Shown: positions 44,164-52,064 of the stretch, one piece after another
How positions within the stretch are numbered: position 1 is the first letter of the stretch
Layout: the number at the start of each line of letters is the position of its first letter
Assembly (NCBI GenBank): GCA_037145635.1
Contig: JBBCXB010000004.1
Coordinates: 62,001 to 126,000, forward strand
Direction: 5' to 3'
Source of the DNA: JAATFS01 sp037145635
Lineage (GTDB): Bacteria; Pseudomonadota; Gammaproteobacteria; Xanthomonadales; Xanthomonadaceae
DNA: 64,000 bases
Position numbers and translations under genes: made by a program
The notes under the pieces: model-generated
Seen by the model: only the letters and a program-made list of their open reading frames with translations
Database searches by the model: none
What the model was told of the DNA's origin: nothing

Positions 44164-47100
44164 ATGGATTTTTCCCGCTTCTTCATCGACCGGCCGATCT
44201 TCGCCGCGGTGCTGTCGATCATCCTCTTCGCCGCGGGCCTGATCGCCATGCCGCTGCTGCCGATCAGCGAGTACCCCGAAGTGGTGCCGCCGAGCGTGCA
44301 GGTGCGCGCGGTGTATCCGGGCGCCAACCCCAAGGTCATCGCCGAGACCGTCGCCACCCCGCTGGAGGAGGCGATCAACGGCGTCGAGGACATGATGTAC
44401 ATGAAGTCGGTGGCCGGTTCCGACGGCGTGCTGGTGACCACCGTCACCTTCAAGCCCGGTACCGACCCCGACCAGGCCCAGGTGCAGGTGCAGAACCGCG
44501 TCAGCCAAGCCGAGGCGCGGCTGCCCGAGGACGTGCGCCGCCAGGGCGTGACCACGCAGAAGCAGTCGCCGACGCTGACCATGGTGGTGCACCTGACCTC
44601 GCCGCACGGCAAGTACGACTCGCTGTACCTGAGCAACTACGCCACCCTGAAGATCAAGGACGAGCTGTCGCGGCTGCCCGGCGTGGGCCAGATCCAGATC
44701 TTTGGCGCCGGCGACTACGCGATGCGGATCTGGCTGGACCCGAACAAGGTCGCCGCGCGCGGGCTGACCGCCAGCGACGTGGTCGCCGCGATCCGCGAGC
44801 AGAACGTGCAGGTGTCCGCCGGCCAGCTCGGCGCCGAACCGATGCCCAACGCCAGCGACTTCCTGCTGTCGATCAACGCCCAGGGCCGGCTGAGCACCGA
44901 GGAGGAGTTCGGCAACATCGTCGTGCGCAGCGGCGACAGCGGCGAGATCGTGCGCCTGGCCGACGTGGCGCGGCTGGAGCTGGGCGCGGGCAACTACACC
45001 CTGCGCTCGCAGCTGGACAACCAGAACGCGGTCGGCATGGGCGTGTTCCAGTCGCCCGGGGCCAACGCGATCGAGCTGTCCGATGCGGTGCGCGCCAAGA
45101 TGGCCGAGCTGGAGAAACAGTTCCCGGCCGACGTGGCCTGGTCGGCGGCCTACGATCCCACCGTGTTCGTGCGCGATTCGATCAGCGCGGTGGTGCATAC
45201 GCTGATGGAGGCGGTGCTGCTGGTCGTGCTGGTGGTGATCCTGTTCCTGCAGACCTGGCGCGCCTCGATCATCCCGCTGCTGGCGGTGCCGGTGTCGGTG
45301 GTGGGCACCTTCGCCGCGCTGTACCTGCTGGGCTTCTCGATCAACACGCTGACCCTGTTCGGGCTGGTGCTGGCGATCGGCATCGTGGTCGACGACGCGA
45401 TCGTCGTGGTGGAGAACGTCGAGCGCAACATCGAGGAAGGGCTCAGTCCCCTGGCCGCCGCGCACCAGGCCATGCGCGAGGTGTCCGGTCCGATCATCGC
45501 GATCGCGCTGGTGCTGTGCGCGGTGTTCGTGCCGATGGCCTTCCTGTCCGGCGTCACCGGCCAGTTCTACAAGCAGTTCGCGGTGACCATCGCCATCTCC
45601 ACGGTGATCTCGGCGATCAACTCGCTGACGCTGTCACCGGCGCTGGCCGCTATGCTGCTGCGCGCGCACGACGCGCCGAAGGACGGCCCGTCGCGGCTGA
45701 TCGACCGCCTGTTCGGCTGGCTGTTCCGTCCGTTCAACCGCTTCTTCAACACCAGCTCGGACCGTTACCAGAACGCGGTCTCGCGCACCCTGGGCCGCCG
45801 CGGCGCGGTGTTCGTGGTGTACGCGCTGCTGCTGGTGGTGACCGGGGTGATGTTCAAGGCGGTGCCGGGCGGCTTCATTCCGACCCAGGACAAGCTCTAC
45901 CTCATCGCCGGCACCAAGTTGCCCGAGGGGGCCTCGCTGGAGCGCACCAACGCGGTGATCCGGCAGATCAGCCAGATCGCGCTGCAGACCGAGGGCGTGG
46001 ACCACGCGATCGCGTTCCCGGGGCTGAACCCCCTGCAGTTCACCAATACGCCCAACACCGGCACCGTGTTCCTGACCCTCAAGCCGTTCGGCGAACGCAG
46101 CCGCAGCGCCGAGCAGATCAACGCCGAGATCAACACGCGCCTGAGCCAGATCCAGGAGGGCTTCGCCTTCGCCTTCATGCCGCCGCCGATCCTGGGCCTG
46201 GGCCAGGGCTCGGGCTACTCGCTGTACATCCAGGACCGCGCGGGACTGGGCTACGGCCAGCTGCAGAGCGCGGTCAACGCGATGTCCGGCGCGATCTCGC
46301 AGACCCCGGGCATGCAGTTCCCGATCGGCACCTACCAGGCCAACGTGCCGCAGCTGGACGCCCAGGTGGACCGCGACAAGGCCAAGGCCCAGGGCGTGCC
46401 GCTGACCAACCTGTTCGACACCCTGCAGACCTACCTCGGCTCGGCCTACGTCAACGACTTCAACCGCTTCGGCCGCACCTACCAGGTCATCGCCCAGGCC
46501 GACGGCCCGTTCCGCGACAGCGTCGAGGACATCGCCAACCTGCGCACCCGCAACGCCGCCGGCGAGATGGTGCCGATCGGTAGCATGGTCACGCTCGGCC
46601 AGACCTACGGCCCAGACCCGGTGATCCGCTACAACGGCTACCCGGCCGCCGACCTGATCGGCGAGGCCGACCCGCGCGTGCTGTCGTCCACCCAGGCGAT
46701 GCAGACGCTGGCCGCGATGGCGCCCAAGGTGCTGCCCAACGGCATGAACATCGAGTGGACCGACCTGAGCTACCAGCAGTCCACGCAGGGCCACGCGGCG
46801 ATGGTGGTGTTCCCGATGGCGGTGCTGCTGGCGTTCCTGGTGCTGGCCGCGCTGTACGAGAGCTGGACGCTGCCGCTGGCGGTGATCCTGATCGTGCCGA
46901 TGACCCTGCTGTCGGCGTTGATCGGGGTTTGGCTGACCGGCGGCGACAACAACGTGTTCGTCCAGGTGGGCCTGGTGGTGCTGATGGGCCTGGCCTGCAA
47001 GAACGCGATCCTGATCGTGGAATTCGCACGCGAGCTGGAGCTCGGCGGCAAGGGCATCGTCGAGGCCGCGCTGGAGGCCTGCCGCCTGCGCCTGCGCCCG

Positions 47101-47337
47101 ATCGTGATGACGTCCATCGCCTTCATCGCCGGCACGGTGCCGCTGGTGCTGGGCCATGGCGCCGGCGCCGAGGTGCGCTCGGTCACCGGCATCACCGTGT
47201 TCGCCGGCATGCTCGGGGTCACCCTGTTCGGCCTCTTCCTCACCCCCGTGTTCTACGTGGCGCTGCGCAAGCTGGCCCGTCGTCCGCTGGTCCACCACGA
47301 CGCGCCCGCGCCGGCGCAGATCCCGTCGTCGCATTGA
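44164..47337 (+). CDS. RND efflux pump, SmeW/MexF-like
   Basis: 1,057 residues, HAE1-family length with 12 membrane segments and two large periplasmic loops. N-terminus MDFSRFFIDRPIFAAVLSI is typical of MexF-type pumps. The proton relay is intact: Asp410-Asp411 in IGIVVDDAIVVVENVER and Lys946 in GLACKNAILIVEF. Drug:proton antiport from the periplasm or membrane is expected. By the SmeVWX analogy substrates would include chloramphenicol and quinolones, but this is inference. Confidence 0.95.
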   Translation: MDFSRFFIDRPIFAAVLSIILFAAGLIAMPLLPISEYPEVVPPSVQVRAVYPGANPKVIAETVATPLEEAINGVEDMMYMKSVAGSDGVLVTTVTFKPGTDPDQAQVQVQNRVSQAEARLPEDVRRQGVTTQKQSPTLTMVVHLTSPHGKYDSLYLSNYATLKIKDELSRLPGVGQIQIFGAGDYAMRIWLDPNKVAARGLTASDVVAAIREQNVQVSAGQLGAEPMPNASDFLLSINAQGRLSTEEEFGNIVVRSGDSGEIVRLADVARLELGAGNYTLRSQLDNQNAVGMGVFQSPGANAIELSDAVRAKMAELEKQFPADVAWSAAYDPTVFVRDSISAVVHTLMEAVLLVVLVVILFLQTWRASIIPLLAVPVSVVGTFAALYLLGFSINTLTLFGLVLAIGIVVDDAIVVVENVERNIEEGLSPLAAAHQAMREVSGPIIAIALVLCAVFVPMAFLSGVTGQFYKQFAVTIAISTVISAINSLTLSPALAAMLLRAHDAPKDGPSRLIDRLFGWLFRPFNRFFNTSSDRYQNAVSRTLGRRGAVFVVYALLLVVTGVMFKAVPGGFIPTQDKLYLIAGTKLPEGASLERTNAVIRQISQIALQTEGVDHAIAFPGLNPLQFTNTPNTGTVFLTLKPFGERSRSAEQINAEINTRLSQIQEGFAFAFMPPPILGLGQGSGYSLYIQDRAGLGYGQLQSAVNAMSGAISQTPGMQFPIGTYQANVPQLDAQVDRDKAKAQGVPLTNLFDTLQTYLGSAYVNDFNRFGRTYQVIAQADGPFRDSVEDIANLRTRNAAGEMVPIGSMVTLGQTYGPDPVIRYNGYPAADLIGEADPRVLSSTQAMQTLAAMAPKVLPNGMNIEWTDLSYQQSTQGHAAMVVFPMAVLLAFLVLAALYESWTLPLAVILIVPMTLLSALIGVWLTGGDNNVFVQVGLVVLMGLACKNAILIVEFARELELGGKGIVEAALEACRLRLRPIVMTSIAFIAGTVPLVLGHGAGAEVRSVTGITVFAGMLGVTLFGLFLTPVFYVALRKLARRPLVHHDAPAPAQIPSSH

Positions 47338-47413
47338 GCGCACGGCAGACCGCAGGCCGGCGGCGTGCCTCGCGCGCGCGGCCGGCCCGCTTCCATCCCC
47401 TCCCGGAGAATCC

Positions 47414-48151
47414 ATGAACATCCCGAACCAGAAGATCGCCCTCGTCACCGGCGCCACCCGCGGCATCGGCCTGGAGACCGTGCGCCAGCTCGCCCAGGCC
47501 GGCGTGCACACGCTGCTGGCCGGCCGCGACCGCGACCGCGCCGTCGCCGCGGCGCTCACCCTGCAGGCCGACGGCCTGCCGGTGGAGGCCATCGCCCTCG
47601 ACGTCACCGACGCGGCCAGCATCGCCCGCGCGGCCGACGAGGTGCGCCAGCGCCACGGCCGCCTCGACATCCTGGTCAACAACGCCGGCATCATGATCGA
47701 GGACATGACCCGCCCGCCGTCCGAGCAGCCCCTGGTCACCTGGCGCACCACCTTCGACACCAACGTGTTCGCGCTGGTCGCGGTGACCCAGGCACTGCTG
47801 CCGCTGCTGCGCGAGTCGCCGGCCGGCCGCATCGTCAACGTCTCCAGCCTGCTCGGCTCGCTGACCCTGCACAGCGAGCCGTCCTCGCCGATCTACGACT
47901 TCAAGATCCCCGCCTACGACGCCTCCAAGAGCGCGGTGAATAGCTGGACCGTGCACCTGGCGCACGAGCTGCGCGAGACCCCGGTCAAGGTCAATACCGT
48001 GCACCCCGGTTACGTCAAGACCGACATGAACGCCGGCGAGGGCGAGATCGACGTTGCGGAGGGCGCCCGCAGCAGCGTCGCGATGGCGCTGATCGACCGC
48101 GACGGGCCCACCGGCAGCTTCACCCATCTCGGGCAGGTGCTGCCATGGTGA
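47414..48151 (+). CDS. SDR-family oxidoreductase, SmeU2-like
   Basis: 245 residues, classical SDR. TGATRGIGLETVRQLA binds the cofactor, NNAGIMI is conserved, VNVSSLLGS gives the catalytic Ser and YDASKSAVNSW the Tyr/Lys pair. Unlike the first SDR of the operon its active site is complete, so it may act on a quinone, dione or related electrophile. It sits between pump and outer-membrane channel, as smeU2 does, and its stop overlaps the channel gene start by seven bases. Confidence 0.92.
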   Translation: MNIPNQKIALVTGATRGIGLETVRQLAQAGVHTLLAGRDRDRAVAAALTLQADGLPVEAIALDVTDAASIARAADEVRQRHGRLDILVNNAGIMIEDMTRPPSEQPLVTWRTTFDTNVFALVAVTQALLPLLRESPAGRIVNVSSLLGSLTLHSEPSSPIYDFKIPAYDASKSAVNSWTVHLAHELRETPVKVNTVHPGYVKTDMNAGEGEIDVAEGARSSVAMALIDRDGPTGSFTHLGQVLPW

Positions 48152-49566
48152 GGCACCTGCTGGCCCTGGCGCTGGCGTCGAGCCTGCTCGCCGGCTGCGC
48201 AGTCGGCCCGGACTACCGGGCGTCGCCGCCGGGCGAGGTGACCCTGCAGGGCGCGCAGGAACCTGCCTTCGCGAACGCCTCGCCGGTGGGCGCCTGGTGG
48301 TCGCAGTTCGACGACCCGGTGCTGGAACGACTGGTACGCGACGCGCTGGTCGCCAACCACGACCTGCGCATCGCGGTGTCGCGGGTGCAGCAGGCCCGGG
48401 CGGTGTTCGTCGAGCGCCGGCTCGACCAGGCGCCGCACGTCACCGCGGGCGCCAGCTACGACCGCCGCGACCAGCCCGAGGCCTTCGCCGGTGGCGAGCG
48501 CGTGCTCAGCGAGACCTACACCCTCGGCTTCGACGCGGGCTGGGAGCTGGACCTGTTCGGGCGGCAGCGGCGGGCGGCCGAGGCCGCACGCGCCGACCTG
48601 GAGGCCGAGCAGGCCGGCCTGGTGGACGCGCAGGTGACCGTGGCGGCCGAGGTCGCGCGCAACTACTTCGAGCTGCGCGGGACCCAGCAGCGCATCGCCG
48701 TGGCCGAGCGCACCCTGGACAACCTGCGCGAGACCCAGCGCCTGACCCAGGCACGCTGGGACCTGGGCGCCGGCAGCGAACTGGACGTGCAGAGCAGCCG
48801 GGCGCGGCTGAAGGCGATCGAGGCGGACATCCCGCTGCTCGATGTCGCCCAGGTCCAGTACCGGCACCGGTTGGCGGTGCTGCTGGGCCAGCGCCCGGAC
48901 GCGCTCGATGCGCTGCTGGCGCCCAGGCCGACCCCGGCCTATGCACGGCCGCTGCCGTTGGGCGACACCGCGGGCCTGTTGCGGCAGCGCCCGGACGTGC
49001 GGGCGGCCGAGCGGCGCCTGGCCGCGGCAACCGCGCGGGTGGGCGTGGCCACCGCCGACCTGTTCCCGCGCATCAGCCTGAGCGGCTTCGTGGGCTTCCT
49101 GTCCGGCAGTGCCGGCAGCCTGACCGACGGCGCCAGCAAGGCCTGGTCGATCACCCCGTCGATCAGCTGGGCCGCGTTCGACTTCGGCAGCGTGCGCGCA
49201 CGCCTGCGCGCCAGCGAGGCCCAGGCCGACGGCGTGCTGGCCGAGTACCAGCGCAGCGTGCTGCTGGCGCTGGAAGACACCGAGAACGCACTGACCGGCT
49301 ATGCGCGCCAGCAGGCCCGGCTGGCAATCGTGGCCGAGCAGGCGACCGCGGCAAGGCGCGCCGCGGCGCTGGCGCAGATCCGCTATCGCGAGGGCTCGGA
49401 GGACTTCCTCACCCTGCTCGACGCGCAGCGCAACCAGCTCGCCGCCGACGACGCGCTGGCCACCGCCGAGGCCTCGGTCAACGTCGGCGTGGTCGGCGTC
49501 TACAAGGCACTGGGCGGCTGGCGGCAGCCCGCCGCGGAATCGCCGCCGCTCGCCGTGGTCCGCTGA
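48145..49566 (+). CDS. RND outer-membrane channel, SmeX/OprM-like lipoprotein
   Basis: 473 residues, OMF family. Signal peptide with lipobox SLLAGC, then VGPDYRASPPGE, the usual mature start of OprM-type channels. Two repeated OEP halves with long helices (EQAGLVDAQVTVAAEVARNYF, shortened) and barrel parts follow. It forms the tunnel through the outer membrane for the preceding pump. ATG lies inside the SDR gene end. A hairpin at 49575-49602 ends the operon. Confidence 0.94.
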   Translation: MVRHLLALALASSLLAGCAVGPDYRASPPGEVTLQGAQEPAFANASPVGAWWSQFDDPVLERLVRDALVANHDLRIAVSRVQQARAVFVERRLDQAPHVTAGASYDRRDQPEAFAGGERVLSETYTLGFDAGWELDLFGRQRRAAEAARADLEAEQAGLVDAQVTVAAEVARNYFELRGTQQRIAVAERTLDNLRETQRLTQARWDLGAGSELDVQSSRARLKAIEADIPLLDVAQVQYRHRLAVLLGQRPDALDALLAPRPTPAYARPLPLGDTAGLLRQRPDVRAAERRLAAATARVGVATADLFPRISLSGFVGFLSGSAGSLTDGASKAWSITPSISWAAFDFGSVRARLRASEAQADGVLAEYQRSVLLALEDTENALTGYARQQARLAIVAEQATAARRAAALAQIRYREGSEDFLTLLDAQRNQLAADDALATAEASVNVGVVGVYKALGGWRQPAAESPPLAVVR

Positions 49567-49574
49567 CGAGGGAC

Positions 49575-49602
49575 GAGGCAGGCGGCAGGTGCCGCCTGCC
49601 TC
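49575..49602. terminator. GC hairpin ending the efflux operon
   Basis: A perfect 13-bp palindrome arm, GAGGCAGGCGGCA paired with TGCCGCCTGCCTC, with a two-base centre. It overlaps the first two bases of the reverse stop codon of the cyclase gene (49601). No U-run follows. Confidence 0.6.
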
Positions 49603-50611
49603 AGAGCACGCGGTCCGCCAGCCGGTAGCTGTCGCGGCCGCTGTTCTTGGCGATGTACAGCGCCGCATCCGCGCGCGAGAACCAGTCCTGCCAGTGGGTC
49701 TCGCCGCTGTGCCGGGCCGCGCCCAGCGACACCGTGATCTGCCCGCCGGGACTGCGCAGCGAGGTGCGTACCGACTTGCGCAGGCGCTCGGTGGTGGCCT
49801 CCAGCTCGGCCAGCGACTCGACCCGCAGCAGCACCACGAACTCCTCGCCGCCGAAGCGGAACACCTGGTCCTCGCCGCGCACCTCGAAACGCAGGATCGT
49901 CGCCAGGTCCGCCAGTGCGGTGTCGCCGGCGGCGTGGCCGTAACGGTCGTTGACCTCCTTGAAGCGGTCCACGTCGAGCAGGATCAGCCCGTTGAGGCGC
50001 TCGTTCGCGCGGCGCTCGTCGATCTGCGCGGTGAGCGTGCGCTCGAGCATGCGCCGGTTGGGCAGGCCGGTCAGCGCATCGAGCGAAGCCAGTTCCTCCA
50101 GGTGCACGCGGTCGTCGAGCAGCTTGATCGAGAACGCATGGCCCACCGCCATCGTCAGCAGCGTGACCGCCACCGCCGACACCCCCTGGCCGGGCCCGAC
50201 GATCAGCCCGGGCACCAGCAGCAGCGCCGCCAGCAGCGGCAGGTTGAGCAGCAGCGCGCGGTCGGGCTCGCAGAGGAAGTAGGCGGTCGCCATTACCGGG
50301 AACAGCCAGGGCAGGGCGGCGGCGCCGCCGACCCAGCAGCCCATCAGGCAGCCGGCCAGGTTCAGCACCGCGATCCACAGCCCGCCGCGGTCGGCGCGGT
50401 CGGAGCCGCGCATCCGCCAGGCCCCCCACAGCGCCAGCGCGCACAGCCCGGCCGCCGCGACGGCCGCCCACGCCACTCCCGCGATGCCGAGATAGATCGC
50501 GTAGAGCGCGAACACGCACGCGCTGGTGGGGCCCAGCATCCTCACGATGCCGAGCCGGAAGTTCCGTCTGAAATGAAGGATCACGGGTTGTCTGAAAGCT
50601 GCAGCTTCCAT
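49601..50611 (-). CDS. Membrane-bound GGDEF diguanylate cyclase
   Basis: 336 residues. About five or six membrane helices in the first half (about 25-150), then a GGDEF domain starting DALTGLPNRRMLE. The active-site motif is FRFGGEEFVVLL (GGEEF, functional class). The inhibitory I-site RGED lies five residues before the motif, so product feedback by c-di-GMP is expected. No EAL domain. It converges on the efflux operon. Output target is unknown; biofilm and motility control is the family norm. Confidence 0.92.
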   Translation of the reverse strand: MEAAAFRQPVILHFRRNFRLGIVRMLGPTSACVFALYAIYLGIAGVAWAAVAAAGLCALALWGAWRMRGSDRADRGGLWIAVLNLAGCLMGCWVGGAAALPWLFPVMATAYFLCEPDRALLLNLPLLAALLLVPGLIVGPGQGVSAVAVTLLTMAVGHAFSIKLLDDRVHLEELASLDALTGLPNRRMLERTLTAQIDERRANERLNGLILLDVDRFKEVNDRYGHAAGDTALADLATILRFEVRGEDQVFRFGGEEFVVLLRVESLAELEATTERLRKSVRTSLRSPGGQITVSLGAARHSGETHWQDWFSRADAALYIAKNSGRDSYRLADRVL

Positions 50612-50887
50612 AGCTTAGCGGCCGCGACCCGCCAGGGTTGAGTCCGCATCCCGCCACGGCCCCAACGCATTCAGCGATGCGATGACGCGGTGGCCCTGCC
50701 CAGCCCCGGAGCAGTCAAGAGTGTTCGGGCATATTCGCTTTGCACCAGCTCCCCAATCTGACTGCGAAGCCGGTTTTACGACGTTTGAATTGATCTACTC
50801 AGCGCTCTCTACATGGAAAATCTTAGTGGGATCATGTTAATGTCCCCGCGCGCGCAAGAGGCGCGCATGGATAAAAAGGATGCATAA
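50612..50887. other. Intergenic region at the start of the AT-richer island
   Basis: 276 bases without a gene. Base composition shifts from GC-rich to mixed around 50700. CGCGCGC AAGAG GCGCGC near 50848-50866 could fold as a small hairpin just upstream of the next gene. AAGGA lies nine bases before the GTG 50888. Confidence 0.4.
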
Positions 50888-51448
50888 GTGAAGAGTTTTG
50901 CTTTTTCTGTCGTGCTGGGTGTCGCCGCATTTGTGTCTGGGACCTCGCAAGCTGCAGAGCTGATACCTGTGGCCGATCCGCCGCATCTGGCAGCGGCCAC
51001 GGAAGCTTCAACTACGGAATTGCCTGTCGGCGTCAATTTGGTAGAGATTTTGCGCTTGTATAATGCGAAGGAAATAAATCACTGGTCGGGGCATGAGTTT
51101 CCCCAGAATTGGGAGAAGCTCGGCTGGCGCTTGGAAGGTTCGATCGCATTCATGTCGATCACTCCCTTTGCTGGCGGACACGCGCTTTATAATTGCTTCG
51201 TTGCCGGCGGTATCGATACCTTCACCTCGCCCGATCCGAACTGTGAAGGCCAAACCCTTTCTAGATCGATGCCGATTCTGGGTTATGTAGCTGATACTCA
51301 GATACCTGGGACTGTCCCTTTGTATCGCTGCATGCAGGGTGGTCTGCGGCGAGGAAATACTGCGGATCATTTCGATACGATCAGCGCATCTTGCGAAAAT
51401 GTGCCAAACAAAGCCATGGATGGAATTATTGGATACGTATTCTTCTGA
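50888..51448 (+). CDS. Hypothetical exported protein with two Cys-containing repeats
   Basis: 186 residues from GTG 50888, AAGGA nearby. Signal peptide FSVVLGVAAFVSGTSQAA. The mature protein ends with two imperfect repeats: ALYNCFVAGGIDTFTSPDPN followed by CEGQ...LGYV, and PLYRCMQGG...DHFDTISASCEN ...IIGYV. Each has an aromatic-x-C and a later Cys, so each could hold one disulfide. Similar YRC...DHF...CEG...LGY modules occur in secreted enzymes of related bacteria, from memory. Codon use is more AT-rich than genes to the left. Function unknown. Confidence 0.7.
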   Translation: MKSFAFSVVLGVAAFVSGTSQAAELIPVADPPHLAAATEASTTELPVGVNLVEILRLYNAKEINHWSGHEFPQNWEKLGWRLEGSIAFMSITPFAGGHALYNCFVAGGIDTFTSPDPNCEGQTLSRSMPILGYVADTQIPGTVPLYRCMQGGLRRGNTADHFDTISASCENVPNKAMDGIIGYVFF

Positions 51449-52064
51449 TTCGTGGGTATCTAAATCTGTGTAACAGGTTGAGTCTGCCGTGGCCATGGCA
51501 CTATCCGGCGGGTTTGTCGCGGATGCTTGAGTAAATGTAATTTCTGCAGCTCCAGATATCTTTTTGCCTCCGGCAAGTGCCACATCGAAAATGAAAAAAG
51601 CCGGGAACCCTTGTTTTACGGGGGTTCCCGGCCTTTCATGGACCGGCTCGGTCCGGCTATTGGTGGAGGTGGGCGGAGCCTGAAGACGCCCTCACACAAG
51701 CCATTGACCCTAAAGAACTTTGGGTCCAACGAAATTGCCTGCTTTGATACCTCAGATGATACCTCGAGTGCTGTGAAGGCACCATCTTACGGATGGTCAA
51801 GCCTATCTCTATTTCAGAAATATCAATCTTAAGCATATTCAAAAGCTGAGTGCACTCGAATAATTCAAAAAATCCCTGCCAAATTTATCGGTGTAGTGGA
51901 AATGCCGGTCTAATTGAGATGGCCGATGACATTTTAATATTGGCTCGTAGAGGTACGAGAACGCTTTAAATTCTTAGCTAATTGACAGTCTCGGTCTCCG
52001 GTGCGATGATCCAACTCGACCACTGGCCACAGCTGGTTTGGCAAGGATGCTCTTGAGGCGCGAG
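51449..52064. other. 616-base gap with a terminator and an RNA-end-like block
   Basis: No supported gene. It holds the hairpin at 51600-51632. Beside it, TGGTGGAGGTGGGCGGAG begins near 51661 and reads on the reverse strand like the 3' end of a tmRNA or tRNA (CCACCTCCACCA), without the rest of the RNA. Further on, GATACCTC is repeated at about 51746 and 51758. This looks like a former integration junction. An ORF across 51527-51832 has no recognisable protein. Confidence 0.4.
51600..51632 (-). terminator. Hairpin terminator reading leftward
   Basis: GCCGGGAACCC pairs with GGGTTCCCGGC around an 11-base loop. On the reverse strand it is followed by TTTTTT, a proper Rho-independent terminator. 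No reverse-strand gene remains to its right, which suggests the gene it served was lost. Confidence 0.65.

Noticed and set aside
42496..45465. 989-codon open frame on the - strand
   Set aside because: Antisense to the SDR, fusion-protein and RND genes; low-complexity His/Arg/Gln content.
51527..51832. 101-codon ORF in the gap left of the secretion genes
   Set aside because: It runs across an intrinsic terminator hairpin, has no ribosome-binding site and no recognisable protein.
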